Shown here: positions 37,510 to 46,889 of the stretch, in pieces
Position numbering within the stretch: the first letter of the stretch is position 1
Layout of the letters: each line of letters opens with the position of its first letter
Assembly: GCA_934183305.1 (NCBI GenBank)
Contig: CAKPSF010000004.1
Coordinates: 43,084 to 107,083 of the forward strand
DNA: 64,000 bases
Direction of reading: 5' to 3'
DNA from: an uncultured Clostridia bacterium
Lineage (GTDB): Bacteria > Bacillota > Clostridia > TANB77 > CAG-508
Program-made: the position numbers and the translations under genes
Notes under the pieces: generated by a model
The model's input: the letters and a program-made list of their open reading frames with translations, nothing else
Databases searched by the model: none
What the model was told of the DNA's origin: nothing

Positions 37510-38265
37510 CTATATTTTTATTGTTCCTAGCGAAAATATTAAAAGCAATATTGTCAAAATTTTATCAAAAGGTACTATCATCATTATAAAAGTTGCCATT
37601 ACAATAAATGGTCCAAATGGTATATATTCATCTGTTTTCTTTATTTTTGTAACTAATAACATTATACTTAATATTGCACCAATTAAGAATGCCATAAGAG
37701 TTATTGCTATGGTATTGGCTAAACCAAAATATATTCCTAAAGCCCCCATTAACTTTACATCTCCAAAACCCATTGCTTCTTTTCCAGCAATAAGTCCTCC
37801 AACTAAAGTTATAAGTAAAAATATTCCAGCTCCAGCTAGCATTCCAAAAAACATATCTATCGCAATATTAGGATTAAAAATACCTGCTAAAAACATTAGA
37901 AATATACCAATTTCAAACATTGTCATATTTAATCTATTTGGTATTATTTGCAACTTATAATCTATGATAAAGGCAGATAATAACATTGGAGTTAATATTA
38001 AATATTTTATTAAATTTAAATTTCCTAAAAATGTTTTTTGTATTCCTAAGAAATATAACAATATAATATAAATAAGCATTGTAATTAAAGATAATAACAA
38101 ATTAGTCTTATAGCCCTCTAATTCTTTTGCTTTAAACATTTCTTTACAAAATACTTTTTTATAATCTGGTAGCCTATAATTGCACCAATTAACAAATTTT
38201 CCTATAAAGAATCCTGCTACTGCAATTGCCACATAAATTAGTATATGTACATTATTAAAATACAT
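37510..38265 (-). CDS. Prepilin peptidase (A24 family), reduced N-domain
   Basis: The 251-residue polytopic protein has the two catalytic aspartates in FIIDYKLQIIPN and GFGDVKLMGALG. The usual N-terminal cysteine zinc domain involved in N-methylation is absent; only a short loop (NWCNYRLPDYKKVFC) remains, so it may cleave leaders without the standard methylation module. It processes type IV pilin-like prepilins; no pilin genes are in this window. It starts 1 bp after the yqeG stop. Confidence 0.88.
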   Translation of the reverse strand: MYFNNVHILIYVAIAVAGFFIGKFVNWCNYRLPDYKKVFCKEMFKAKELEGYKTNLLLSLITMLIYIILLYFLGIQKTFLGNLNLIKYLILTPMLLSAFIIDYKLQIIPNRLNMTMFEIGIFLMFLAGIFNPNIAIDMFFGMLAGAGIFLLITLVGGLIAGKEAMGFGDVKLMGALGIYFGLANTIAITLMAFLIGAILSIMLLVTKIKKTDEYIPFGPFIVMATFIMMIVPFDKILTILLLIFSLGTIKI

Positions 38266-38266
38266 C

Positions 38267-38764
38267 TTATTTCTCCTTTGTTTCTACATATTTTTTCTTG
38301 ATATAGTTTTCTATTGGTCTTTTTATTAAAGTAATCCAAATATCTTTCTTTTCAATAGGCTCTACAAGTATTGAAAACATTTTCATTCTATTTGCCCCAA
38401 TTACATCTGTAAAAATTTGATCTCCAACCACAGCAATATTTTTGTTTTCCAATTCAAGCATTTGTTTTGCCTTTTTAAATCCTCTTTTAAAAGGTTTCAT
38501 TGCAAAATAACTGTAATCAATTTTAAGTTTTTGAGCAACTCCTGCAACTTTGTCTTTTTTTTCACTATTAGATAAAATAACTAACTTTATATTGTTATTT
38601 TTTAAATTGGTTGCCCATCTAATTGTTTCTTCTGAAATATTTCTATAATAGTCAATTAATGTATTATCAACATCTAAAATTAATCCTTTAATATTATTCT
38701 TATCTAAATAATCCAAGCTAATATCAGACACTTTATCAAAATATCCTTTAGGGTATAAAATCAT
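38267..38764 (-). CDS. yqeG: YqeG family HAD-IIIA phosphatase
   Basis: The 165-residue HAD protein has motif I LILDVDNTLIDY, motif II VILSNSEKK and motif III/IV AVVGDQIFTDVIGANR. The family is widely conserved in Firmicutes; the substrate is not settled. First gene of a tight three-gene operon. Confidence 0.92.
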   Translation of the reverse strand: MILYPKGYFDKVSDISLDYLDKNNIKGLILDVDNTLIDYYRNISEETIRWATNLKNNNIKLVILSNSEKKDKVAGVAQKLKIDYSYFAMKPFKRGFKKAKQMLELENKNIAVVGDQIFTDVIGANRMKMFSILVEPIEKKDIWITLIKRPIENYIKKKYVETKEK

Positions 38765-38830
38765 AATAAATTTTTCCTCACTTTTTCAATAATATATTAT
38801 CAATTATATGCAATTTTGTCAATTATAATT

Positions 38831-38866
38831 TAAGAGCTATGTATTAAACTTTAATACATAGCTCTT
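38831..38866. terminator. Strong hairpin upstream of yqeG
   Basis: AAGAGCTATGTATTAAA pairs almost perfectly with TTTAATACATAGCTCTT. T tracts flank the plus-strand side better than the minus side. It separates the accessory island from the yqeG operon. Confidence 0.6.
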
Positions 38867-38880
38867 TTAATATTATTATA

Positions 38881-38926
38881 TTCTACTTTCCACAGCAATT
38901 TTTATATTTTTTGCCCGAACCACATG
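38881..38926 (-). pseudogene. SEC-C 3'-end remnant, copy 1
   Basis: On the minus strand this encodes TCGSGKKYKNCCGK then a stop, the zinc-binding SEC-C tail of SecA and related proteins, with no start codon and a stop just upstream. It is a 46-bp direct repeat (44 of 46 identical) of the copy at 39510-39555. It looks like a leftover 3' end after an insertion. Confidence 0.7.
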
Positions 38927-39044
38927 TTCATCCCTTTCCTGTACATATAACACTATGAAATATATATAGTATTACTTTATATATTTCATATATTATTTCA
39001 AAAAGGATATTAACATCCTCAATATTTTTTATTGTTTTTTAGCA

Positions 39045-39476
39045 TTATTTCATAAATATTAATTTCACAAACATAACTACACAAACAAGAAGAAGCAATA
39101 TACCAATGACTGTATTGAATTTGCAAAAGCTCAGAACCGAATTCGAAACTGGAATAACACGATCATCAAATATGACAGCATGGGCTATATTTTCTCGAAT
39201 AAAGAAATAGCCGATTTTAACTTTATCTCCCGGATTCAAACTTTTCGTTTTAGATGAATAGTAATCTGTTTGAGCAATAATCGTCCTCCCCTTGTCCTCA
39301 AAAGAAACTTCATACATTGCATTTCCTGTGTCAGAATAAATAGTTTGTTTAATGGTAGCATATGTTTGCTTACAGTTTTCTATTTGAAGAATTTCATTTT
39401 GATGAGCCTTTTTGATTATTAAAGAAATTAAAAGGAAAACAACAGCTATTACAAAGAGTATAGTAATTTTCACCAT
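39045..39476 (-). CDS. DUF3592-like membrane protein
   Basis: The 143-residue protein has an N-terminal helix (about residues 3-20), an extracytoplasmic domain with YEVSFEDKGRTIIAQT and LNPGDKVKIGYF (a DUF3592-like beta fold), and a C-terminal helix. It lies alone between the two SEC-C direct repeats and its base composition seems less AT-rich than its surroundings, consistent with acquisition. No function can be assigned. Confidence 0.65.
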   Translation of the reverse strand: MVKITILFVIAVVFLLISLIIKKAHQNEILQIENCKQTYATIKQTIYSDTGNAMYEVSFEDKGRTIIAQTDYYSSKTKSLNPGDKVKIGYFFIRENIAHAVIFDDRVIPVSNSVLSFCKFNTVIGILLLLVCVVMFVKLIFMK

Positions 39477-39509
39477 TTTAGTTACCTCCTTTTGTAACTA
39501 TATTTACGA

Positions 39510-39585
39510 TTCTACTTTCCACAGCAATTCTTATATTTTTTGCCAGAACCACATGGCTTTTGGTATTGTGGATTTTGGCAGCTTT
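39510..39585 (-). pseudogene. SEC-C 3'-end remnant, copy 2
   Basis: The minus strand encodes CQNPQYQKPCGSGKKYKNCCGK-like sequence (given here in two parts: CQNPQYQK then PCGSGKKYKNCCGK) ending in TAG. There is no gene body upstream. It repeats copy 1 at 38881-38926. The intact SEC-C end of secA at 42001 has different codons. Confidence 0.65.
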
Positions 39586-39663
39586 TGGGAGCACTTGGCT
39601 CGTTAATTCGGCGTTTGGTTGCACCCCAGAGCACTCCGCAGCACTCGGCAAACCTAGCAGAAC

Positions 39664-39685
39664 GTATCTAAAAACGTATCTAAAA
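39664..39685. repeat. Tandem GTATCTAAAA repeat, left of R-M genes
   Basis: GTATCTAAAAACGTATCTAAAA contains two copies of GTATCTAAAA. A near-identical pair lies at 41900-41918 on the other side of the restriction-modification genes. The preceding 39586-39660 stretch is comparatively GC-rich and has no gene. Confidence 0.75.
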
Positions 39686-39721
39686 TTTTTGATATTTTAA
39701 TTATTTACAATTTTTAAATAA

Positions 39722-40588
39722 TTAATTATGAGGGATATTTAAAACATCCAAAGCGCTTTTAAAACATTCTACAACTTTATCATTTCCCTTCATTTCTATA
39801 TAACATACATTATTGTCTTCAAATTGCTTTTTGTTTTGCAAGCTCAATGTATCAGCTATAAAAAATTTTGTATCTCTAGCATATATAACATCAGCACTCT
39901 CAGGATTACCTCTACCCATTAGTTTAACTTCTACTCGAATGTAATTATGATTAGTATCATACAATTTATAATCAACCTCTCTATCATAATCAAGTTCACC
40001 ATTGCGTTTAAATATTGAGTCATCCATATATTCTTTAGGAACACCAGCCAATTCACATAATTTTGTAACTAATGGTTTTTCTACTTTTTTACCAATAGAA
40101 CTCCAAGCACCACCTCTTATTGCTGCTTTCTTAGTTGCTAAAGCATTAATCACAAGTAAGCTTTCTGCTAAATTTAATTCAACATATACATCATGATATG
40201 TTAGCTTAATGGATATTCCAATTTCATCTGTTGCATCCTGTTTCAATTCATCAATTAAAGAGGATAAGTATTCAAAATTTGAATTCGCTACATCTAATAC
40301 TATATCCCTTGTGGCACTACCATATATATTTGTAATTGTCTTCTTATTCATACCAGCATATATTGCACTTTCAGCCGGATCCAAATCACTATTATTTATA
40401 AAATTTTTCTTATACCACTCTAAACTAATCTCTTGTGAATTAAGTTTTGCATCAACAATTTTTTTAAAAAACATAATGGTAAAATCAAAAAACACACCAT
40501 TTATTGAATTTATTACTTCTTCCCTATAATCTTCTCCATTTATTAATTTTTCAACAGTTTTATCTATTACTTGCCTTTCAAATGTCAT
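39722..40588 (-). CDS. Type II restriction endonuclease, CfrBI-like
   Basis: The 288-residue protein has a PD-(D/E)xK-like core: REVDYKLYDTNHNYIRVEVKLMGRGNPES, shown here as REVDYKLY and RVEVKLMGRGNPES, with candidate catalytic D, E and K. It resembles the CfrBI restriction enzyme family, paired with a cytosine-N4 methyltransferase. Start at ATG 40588 with GAGGG 8 bp before; the GTG at 40603 sits on that site. It overlaps the methyltransferase end by 11 bp. Cut site is not deducible here; CfrBI itself cuts CCWWGG. Confidence 0.75.
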   Translation of the reverse strand: MTFERQVIDKTVEKLINGEDYREEVINSINGVFFDFTIMFFKKIVDAKLNSQEISLEWYKKNFINNSDLDPAESAIYAGMNKKTITNIYGSATRDIVLDVANSNFEYLSSLIDELKQDATDEIGISIKLTYHDVYVELNLAESLLVINALATKKAAIRGGAWSSIGKKVEKPLVTKLCELAGVPKEYMDDSIFKRNGELDYDREVDYKLYDTNHNYIRVEVKLMGRGNPESADVIYARDTKFFIADTLSLQNKKQFEDNNVCYIEMKGNDKVVECFKSALDVLNIPHN

Positions 40589-41711
40589 TATATATACCCT
40601 CACTTTCGATAATTTTTAAATATTTCTCATTTATTTCACACATAACTGGGATTCGATTCATTTTATATGCTACTTTACCAAATGTTCCAATTCCCGCAAA
40701 TGGATCTAAAACGACATCACCTTCAAATGAATAATATTTTAATACTCTTTTACATAATTCATCCGGAAAAATCGCCGGATGATTTTTGCTACTTGAAGGC
40801 GGTATTTTCCAAATATTAGAAGTGTTCATTTTAGCATCATTTGGTTTATAATTTTTATCTTTAGTGTATTTACTAATGTTTTTATCTAGTAAAAAATTAC
40901 ATTTTTTTCTATAAACCATTATACTTTCGGTAACACAATTTGGCTTGTAAGCTAACGGATTTTTTGTTTGCATATAACCACCAATTCTATTTGGTACAGA
41001 AGGTTCAGGCTTTTCCCAAATTATTTCATCTATAAAGTAAAACCCTATATCAGTTAATAATTTATGCAAATCAAAATGAATAGGATATCTTATGCTTTCG
41101 AACTCTCTACCAGGTCTTTTTGTTATTACTGGAGAAACATCTATTATTATGAATCTACCATCTTCTAATACTCTATGACATTGTTTAAATACTTTTTTTA
41201 GTTCTAAAAGATACTTTTTATAATTATTATAGTCAGAGTATTCTCTAGCATTATAATATGGAGGCGATGTGAAAATTAAATTTATATCTCCTTCTTTTAA
41301 TTTTTTTAAAGTAGTAATACTATTTCCCTTTAAAATAAGAGGTTTTGAAATTGTACTCTTTCTCAAAACTACCTTATTATCTTTTTTTCCAATTTTATAA
41401 TCATACATCTTATCCATTATTTCATTCTTATAAAACGATTTCATATCTTCACATAATCTTGCAAATTTATCTATGTCATATCTATATAATGTTGTTCTAA
41501 ACATCTGATAAATAATGTCCATGTAATTTTTTTTAAAAGCATTTTCTATTAAAAAATTATATACTTTATTATCATCCTTTTGTCTGCCAATTGAAGATAC
41601 TACCTCTCTTTTTATTTCAATAGGTAATTCTTGATTATATATTTCTAAGAGTAAATCAAAATTTTCACCACTTTTATTTTTTCCTAATTGTTTTATGTAT
41701 TCAATTGTCAT
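40578..41711 (-). CDS. Type II DNA methyltransferase (beta class, probably N4-cytosine)
   Basis: The 377-residue protein has a helical N-terminal part of about 130 residues, then catalytic motif IV TSPPYYNAREYS and later motif I LDPFAGIGTFGKVA. The IV-before-I order is the beta class; SPPY is typical of N4-cytosine enzymes, as in M.CfrBI. It protects the host from the overlapping restriction enzyme and is made first, with GGAGG 8 bp before its ATG. The 290 bp upstream to secA is non-coding. Confidence 0.85.
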   Translation of the reverse strand: MTIEYIKQLGKNKSGENFDLLLEIYNQELPIEIKREVVSSIGRQKDDNKVYNFLIENAFKKNYMDIIYQMFRTTLYRYDIDKFARLCEDMKSFYKNEIMDKMYDYKIGKKDNKVVLRKSTISKPLILKGNSITTLKKLKEGDINLIFTSPPYYNAREYSDYNNYKKYLLELKKVFKQCHRVLEDGRFIIIDVSPVITKRPGREFESIRYPIHFDLHKLLTDIGFYFIDEIIWEKPEPSVPNRIGGYMQTKNPLAYKPNCVTESIMVYRKKCNFLLDKNISKYTKDKNYKPNDAKMNTSNIWKIPPSSSKNHPAIFPDELCKRVLKYYSFEGDVVLDPFAGIGTFGKVAYKMNRIPVMCEINEKYLKIIESEGIYNDI

Positions 41712-41899
41712 GATGTTTTCCTCCTTCCGCGATGTATACCTCTCATATAAATTATATCATATAATTGTCGTTATTATCTTATTAAGATGTTCTTTTAACT
41801 AATAAAATAACTCTGGATACGTTTTGTATCCAATTTGAAATTTATACCTCACCATACGCTTTGCCCTTATATTATAAAGGCTTTCAAGACTTTTTAAGA

Positions 41900-41918
41900 G
41901 TATCTAAAACGTATCTAA
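41900..41918. repeat. Tandem GTATCTAAAA repeat, right of R-M genes
   Basis: GTATCTAAAACGTATCTAA, the counterpart of 39664-39685. The rest of 41712-42000 has no gene but shows a small inverted repeat GGATAC/GTATCC near 41818-41834. It has the look of an attachment-site flank. Confidence 0.7.
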
Positions 41919-42000
41919 GACAAAAGACATGCCTAAAATTGCCTAAATATTGTAATCATAGAAAAACCCGCAATCCCTTATTTTATGCTGGTTTGTGAGC

Positions 42001-44730
42001 TTATTTACCACAACATTGCTTATATTTGCGTCCTGAGCCGCAAGGACAAGGATCATTTCTTCCAACTTTCGGTTCTTCATTTTTTATTGGTTCTTTGCTT
42101 ACCGTGTCATTATCTAAATTATTTAAATTTTCTAATGAAGCATTTGTTATTTTTACAGTTTCAGTTCTTCTCATTTCTCCTGCTTTATGAATATTTAATA
42201 ATATTTTAACAACGTCTGTTTTTATATCTTCTATCATTTGTTCGAACATGTCTGAACCTTCAATTCTATACTGTGTTGCTGGATCTTTTTGTCCATATGC
42301 ACGAAGTCCTATACCATCTTTTAAATTATCCATTGCATCTATATGGTTCATCCATTTTTCATCAACAACTTTAAGCATTATAACTCTTTCAAGCTCTTTT
42401 ATGTCATTCTCTCCAACTTCATTAACTTTCTCTAAATATTTTTGTTGAGCTTTTTCTTGTAGTTCAGCTATTAGTGAATTTTCATCTAAGACTTCATTAT
42501 TCAATCCATCGATGTTTTCTATTCCAAAAATATTTTTAATTTGTAATTTTAATCCAGGAACATCAATTTCTTCACCATCTTGTACATTTGCATACATATT
42601 TACAACATCTTCAGCTACTGAATTAATCATGTGTTTAATGTTATCACTTAAGTCTTTTCCATCTAATACTTCTCTTCTTTGTCCGTAAATAATTTCTCTT
42701 TGTTGATTCATAACATCATCATATTTTAATACATTTTTACGTATTGCAAAGTTGTTTCCTTCAACTCTCTTTTGAGCATTTTCAACTGCTTTAGATAAGA
42801 ATTTATGTTGTATTGGCATATCTTCATCTGCACCCAATGTATTATATAGGCTTGTTATCATATCTCCGCCAAAGATTTTCATTAAGTCATCGTCCAATCC
42901 TATATAGAATCTTGATTCACCAATATCTCCTTGACGTCCACTACGTCCTCTTAACTGATTATCTATTCTTCTTGACTCATGTCTTTCTGTACCAATTATT
43001 TTAAGACCACCAGCTTCTATTACTTTTTCTCTCTCTTTTGATATTTCTTCTTCATATTTATTCTTTAATTCTTTGAATAATTTTCTTGCTTGAATTATAT
43101 CTTGGTTATCTGTTTCATTATATGAATTTGCAAGTTCTATCATCTCTTCAGAATAGCCTTTTCTTCTCATTTCTTCTTTTGCTAAAAATTCGCTATTTCC
43201 TCCAAGCATAATATCAGTACCACGTCCTGCCATGTTTGTAGAAATTGTAACTGCTCCAAATTTACCAGCTTGTGCTACTATTGCAGCTTCTTTCTCATGA
43301 TATTTTGCATTTAATACTTCATGTTTTATTCCTTCTTTTTTAAGTATGCTACTTAGTTTTTCTGATTTTTCTACAGAAACAGTACCAACTAAAACAGGTT
43401 GACCTTTTTTATTGCTTTCTTTTATATCTTCAACAACAGCCTTAAATTTTGCTCTTTCATTTTTATATATAATGTCATTATTATCTTTTCTTATCATAGG
43501 TTTATTAGTTGGTATTTCTATAACATCTAGATTATATATTTCTTCAAATTCAGCTTCTTCTGTCATAGCAGTACCAGTCATACCAGATAATTTATCATAC
43601 ATTCTAAAGTAATTTTGGAAAGTTATTGTTGCTAATGTTTTAGATTCATCAGCTATTTTTACATTTTCCTTTGCTTCTATAGCTTGATGTAAGCCATTAT
43701 TGTATCTTCTTCCATACATAATTCTTCCTGTAAATTCGTCAACAATTAGCACTTCTCCATCTTTTACAATATAGTCTATATCTTTCTTCATAACACCATT
43801 AGCACGTAACGCTTGGTTAATATGATGAACTAATTCTGAGTTATCTAAGTCATTTAAGTTTTCAACTCCAAAGGCTTGTTCTGCTTTTTTAATTCCTTTT
43901 CCTGTTAGTGTTGCTGATTTAGCTTTTAAGTCTACAATATAATCATATTTTTCATTGTCTTCTGCTTGATCTAAATCCTTAACATCTTCTTCTACAATTA
44001 TTTTAGCTTGTAATCTTTTTACAAAGCTATCTGCTTTTTTGTATAAATCAGATGATTTATCAGCTCTACCAGAAATTATAAGCGGTGTACGAGCCTCGTC
44101 TATTAAAATACTATCTATCTCATCCACTATGGCATAATTTAGTTTTCTTTGAACAGCTTGTTCTTTATAAATAACCATATTATCTCTTAAATAATCAAAT
44201 CCAAATTCATTATTTGTACCATATGTAACATCCGCTGCATATGCTGCTCTTTTAGCAGCAGGATCCATTCCATTTATACATAGTCCAACAGTTAATCCAA
44301 GGAATTTATATAATTTTCCCATCCATTCACTATCCCTTTTAGCTAAATAGTCATTAACTGTTACAACATGCACACCATCTCCTGAAAGTGCATTTAAATA
44401 TACTGGTAATGTAGCAACTAATGTTTTACCTTCACCAGTTTTCATTTCTGCAATTCTTCCTTGATGTAATATAATTCCACCAATTAATTGAACATCAAAA
44501 TGTCTCATTCCCAAAACTCTTTTAGATGCTTCTCTGGCTACTGCAAAAGCTTCTGGTAATATATCATCTAATGTCATACCATTTTTTAACTTTTCCTTTA
44601 ATTCTGGGGTTTTAGCTTGTAATTCTTTATCTGTTAATTTTTCCATTTCTGGCTCCAAGCTATTAATTTTGTTTACTAATGGCATAACCCTTTTAACTTC
44701 TTTTTCACTGTATGATTTAAATAGTCCCAT
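42001..44730 (-). CDS. secA: Protein translocase ATPase SecA
   Basis: The 909-residue preprotein translocase motor shows EMKTGEGKTLVA (Walker A), VDEIDSILIDEARTP (DEAD), VGTVSVEKSE, MAGRGTDI and the SEC-C zinc tail CPCGSGRKYKQCCGK. It drives proteins through SecYEG. Full length. Its 3' end abuts the island with SEC-C remnants, so the terminal segment may have been replaced by an insertion. Confidence 0.98.
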   Translation of the reverse strand: MGLFKSYSEKEVKRVMPLVNKINSLEPEMEKLTDKELQAKTPELKEKLKNGMTLDDILPEAFAVAREASKRVLGMRHFDVQLIGGIILHQGRIAEMKTGEGKTLVATLPVYLNALSGDGVHVVTVNDYLAKRDSEWMGKLYKFLGLTVGLCINGMDPAAKRAAYAADVTYGTNNEFGFDYLRDNMVIYKEQAVQRKLNYAIVDEIDSILIDEARTPLIISGRADKSSDLYKKADSFVKRLQAKIIVEEDVKDLDQAEDNEKYDYIVDLKAKSATLTGKGIKKAEQAFGVENLNDLDNSELVHHINQALRANGVMKKDIDYIVKDGEVLIVDEFTGRIMYGRRYNNGLHQAIEAKENVKIADESKTLATITFQNYFRMYDKLSGMTGTAMTEEAEFEEIYNLDVIEIPTNKPMIRKDNNDIIYKNERAKFKAVVEDIKESNKKGQPVLVGTVSVEKSEKLSSILKKEGIKHEVLNAKYHEKEAAIVAQAGKFGAVTISTNMAGRGTDIMLGGNSEFLAKEEMRRKGYSEEMIELANSYNETDNQDIIQARKLFKELKNKYEEEISKEREKVIEAGGLKIIGTERHESRRIDNQLRGRSGRQGDIGESRFYIGLDDDLMKIFGGDMITSLYNTLGADEDMPIQHKFLSKAVENAQKRVEGNNFAIRKNVLKYDDVMNQQREIIYGQRREVLDGKDLSDNIKHMINSVAEDVVNMYANVQDGEEIDVPGLKLQIKNIFGIENIDGLNNEVLDENSLIAELQEKAQQKYLEKVNEVGENDIKELERVIMLKVVDEKWMNHIDAMDNLKDGIGLRAYGQKDPATQYRIEGSDMFEQMIEDIKTDVVKILLNIHKAGEMRRTETVKITNASLENLNNLDNDTVSKEPIKNEEPKVGRNDPCPCGSGRKYKQCCGK

Positions 44731-44775
44731 TCAAAATCCTCCTAAACATATTAAAGTCCATTTTATGACATATGT

Positions 44776-44804
44776 AATATATCACTTTTATATGCATTTA
44801 TCAA
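44776..44804 (-). promoter_or_regulatory. Predicted promoter of secA
   Basis: TTGATA (44804-44799), 17-bp spacer, TATATT (44781-44776), about 45 bp before the ATG, which has AGGAGG. Confidence 0.6.
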
Positions 44805-44837
44805 GTAAATTCACATAAAAAATATTTTTCAAAAACA

Positions 44838-44893
44838 AAAAGCCAGCTTATACAAATTATTGATTATTCAATAACTTATATAAGCTGGCTTTT
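44838..44893 (-). terminator. Terminator after tsf
   Basis: A 15-bp stem AAAAGCCAGCTTATA with its complement and an AT-rich loop that can itself fold, followed by a T-rich run. Confidence 0.85.
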
Positions 44894-44901
44894 ATAAGTT
44901 T

Positions 44902-45780
44902 TTATTTTATTTGTTTCATAACTTCTTCAGCAAAGTTTTCTTCTTTTTTCTCTATTCCTTCACCTTTTTCAAATCTAGCAAATCTAACTATTTTTGCATT
45001 TTTAGAAGCTAATAAATCTTTAACTTTTATATCAGGATTTTTAACAAATTCTTGTTCAACTAAGCATATTTCGCTATAAAATTTTCCAACTCTACCTTGA
45101 ACTATTTTTTCAGCTATTGCTTCTGGTTTACCTTCATTCATAGCTTGAGCTTTTAATATTTCCATTTCTTTGTCTAATCTTTCAGCTGGAACTGCTTCCT
45201 TATCTAAATATTCTGGTTTTGCAGCTGCTATTTGCATACATACATCTTTTGCAAGTTCACTATCGCCATTTTCAATTTCAACTAAAACTCCTATTTTTCC
45301 ATCACCATGAATGTATTTTTCAACTAAACCTGTTGTTTCAAATCTTTCAAATCTTCTTATTGACATATTTTCACCAATTGTAGCTATTTTATTTGTTAAT
45401 ACTTCATTTACAGTTTTAGATTCGTCTTCTATGAATTTTTGAGATAATAATTCTTCTACATCTTTTGGATTTTTTAAAGCTACTTGTTTTGCAACATCTG
45501 CTGCAAATGTTCTAAACTCATCATTTTTAGCAACAAAGTCTGTTTCAGCATTAACTTCTGCTACCGCTCCAACTTTTCCATCTTCTGTAACATAAGCAGT
45601 AACTAAACCTTCTGCTGCAACTCTATCTGATTTTTTAGCAGCTTTTGCAATTCCTCTTTCTCTTAAAAGTTCAATTGCTTTTTCCATATCTCCATCAGTT
45701 TCTGTTAAAACTTTTTTGCAGTCCATCATACCTGCACCTGTTTTTTCCCTTAAATCTTTTACTTGACTTGCAGTAATCAT
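44902..45780 (-). CDS. tsf: Elongation factor Ts
   Basis: The 292-residue guanine nucleotide exchange factor of EF-Tu begins ITASQVKDLREKTGAGMMDCKKVL, given as ITASQVKDLREKTGAGM then MDCKKVL, and has VAEVNAETDFVAKNDEF. It follows rpsB, as usual. Confidence 0.97.
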   Translation of the reverse strand: MITASQVKDLREKTGAGMMDCKKVLTETDGDMEKAIELLRERGIAKAAKKSDRVAAEGLVTAYVTEDGKVGAVAEVNAETDFVAKNDEFRTFAADVAKQVALKNPKDVEELLSQKFIEDESKTVNEVLTNKIATIGENMSIRRFERFETTGLVEKYIHGDGKIGVLVEIENGDSELAKDVCMQIAAAKPEYLDKEAVPAERLDKEMEILKAQAMNEGKPEAIAEKIVQGRVGKFYSEICLVEQEFVKNPDIKVKDLLASKNAKIVRFARFEKGEGIEKKEENFAEEVMKQIK

Positions 45781-45814
45781 TTATCTATTCCTCCTTAGAA
45801 TATAAATTTGAATA

Positions 45815-45844
45815 TAGGCGGCAGATATTATTTTGTGCCGCCTA
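45815..45844 (-). terminator. GC-rich hairpin between rpsB and tsf
   Basis: TAGGCGGCA pairs with TGCCGCCTA. There is no long T tail; it probably attenuates or protects mRNA between the two genes. Confidence 0.6.
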
Positions 45845-45861
45845 CTTTTATTTGATTTTTA

Positions 45862-46644
45862 TTATTCTTCAACTATTTCTTGTTCTTCGCTATTTGCAAC
45901 AACTTCTTCAATAGATTCTTCTTTTTTATCTTCGTTTGATTCAACTGTTAAATCTAAAGCTTCACCTTGTTTTCCTTCTATAACTGCATTAGCAATTACT
46001 TGTGCAATTAATTTTACTGAACGAATAGCATCGTCATTTCCAGGTATTACATAATCAATATCTTCTGGGCTACAGTTTGTATCAACTAATCCTACAACTG
46101 GTATATTTAATTTTTTAGCTTCTTGTATAGCTATGGCTTCTTTTTTAGAATCAACTATGAATATTACACCAGGTAATTCTTCCATATCTTTAATTCCACC
46201 TAAGTTAGTTTCAAGTTTAGCCATTTCTTTTTTCAAAACTATAACTTCTTTTTTAGGTAATACTTCAAAAGTACCATCTTGTTCCATAGTTTCTAATTTT
46301 TTAAGTCTTTCAACTCTTGTTCTAATTGTTTTAAAGTTAGTAAGCATTCCACCTAACCATCTTTGATCAATGTAGAACATTCCGCAAGATAATGCTGCTT
46401 CTTTCATGCATTCTTGTGCTTGTTTTTTAGTTCCTACAAATAGAACTGTTTTTCCTTCTTCAACTTGTTCTTTAACGAATGCATATGCTTCGTCAATCTT
46501 TCTTGAAGTTTTTTGTAAATCGATGATGTGGATACCATTTCTAGCTTGGAATATGTATTCAGCCATTTTAGGATCCCATCTTCTAGTTTGATGTCCAAAG
46601 TGAACACCTGCTTCTAGTAATTGTTTCATTGCAACTACTGCCAT
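45862..46644 (-). CDS. rpsB: 30S ribosomal protein S2
   Basis: The 260-residue protein has MKQLLEAGVHFGHQTRRWDP (residues 6-25), FVGTKKQAQ, DQRWLGGMLTN and VDTNCSPEDIDYVIPGNDDA. The acidic C-terminal tail of about 25 residues is longer than usual. Preceded by a structured leader. Confidence 0.98.
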   Translation of the reverse strand: MAVVAMKQLLEAGVHFGHQTRRWDPKMAEYIFQARNGIHIIDLQKTSRKIDEAYAFVKEQVEEGKTVLFVGTKKQAQECMKEAALSCGMFYIDQRWLGGMLTNFKTIRTRVERLKKLETMEQDGTFEVLPKKEVIVLKKEMAKLETNLGGIKDMEELPGVIFIVDSKKEAIAIQEAKKLNIPVVGLVDTNCSPEDIDYVIPGNDDAIRSVKLIAQVIANAVIEGKQGEALDLTVESNEDKKEESIEEVVANSEEQEIVEE

Positions 46645-46672
46645 TTTAAATTCCTCCTTTTAGTTTTTCCTC

Positions 46673-46736
46673 CACAAGGTTTACGTTTAATTGCTAACCT
46701 AAATCCTTAGGCACTAAGCCAAACTAACCTTATGTG
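46673..46736 (-). promoter_or_regulatory. Structured 5' leader of rpsB, candidate S2 autoregulatory RNA
   Basis: In the minus-strand leader CAC(AT)AAGGTT pairs with AACCTTGTG, enclosing GGC-TTAGT-GCC and CCTAA-GGAT-TTAGG hairpins, just before the ribosome site. Leader binding by S2 is known in several bacteria; here it is inferred from structure and position. Confidence 0.5.
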
Positions 46737-46752
46737 TGATATTAACTATAAT

Positions 46753-46781
46753 ATTATAACAAAGAACAATAATAAAATCAA
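46753..46781 (-). promoter_or_regulatory. Predicted promoter of rpsB-tsf
   Basis: TTGATT (46781-46776), 17-bp spacer and TATAAT (46758-46753); a start near 46746 would give a leader of about 100 nt. Confidence 0.65.
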
Positions 46782-46889
46782 TACTTTTTACTTATTTTCT
46801 ACGATATTTTAATATTAATTTTAAAATCTGTATTTTTTTGAAATTAATACATATATTTAATTAGAATTTTTTATAAAGGAGTTTGCATT

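Noticed and set aside
38881..39600. Repeat pair as a CRISPR array
   Set aside because: Only two copies 629 bp apart that encode a SEC-C tail; no regular spacers. No CRISPR array seen in the window.
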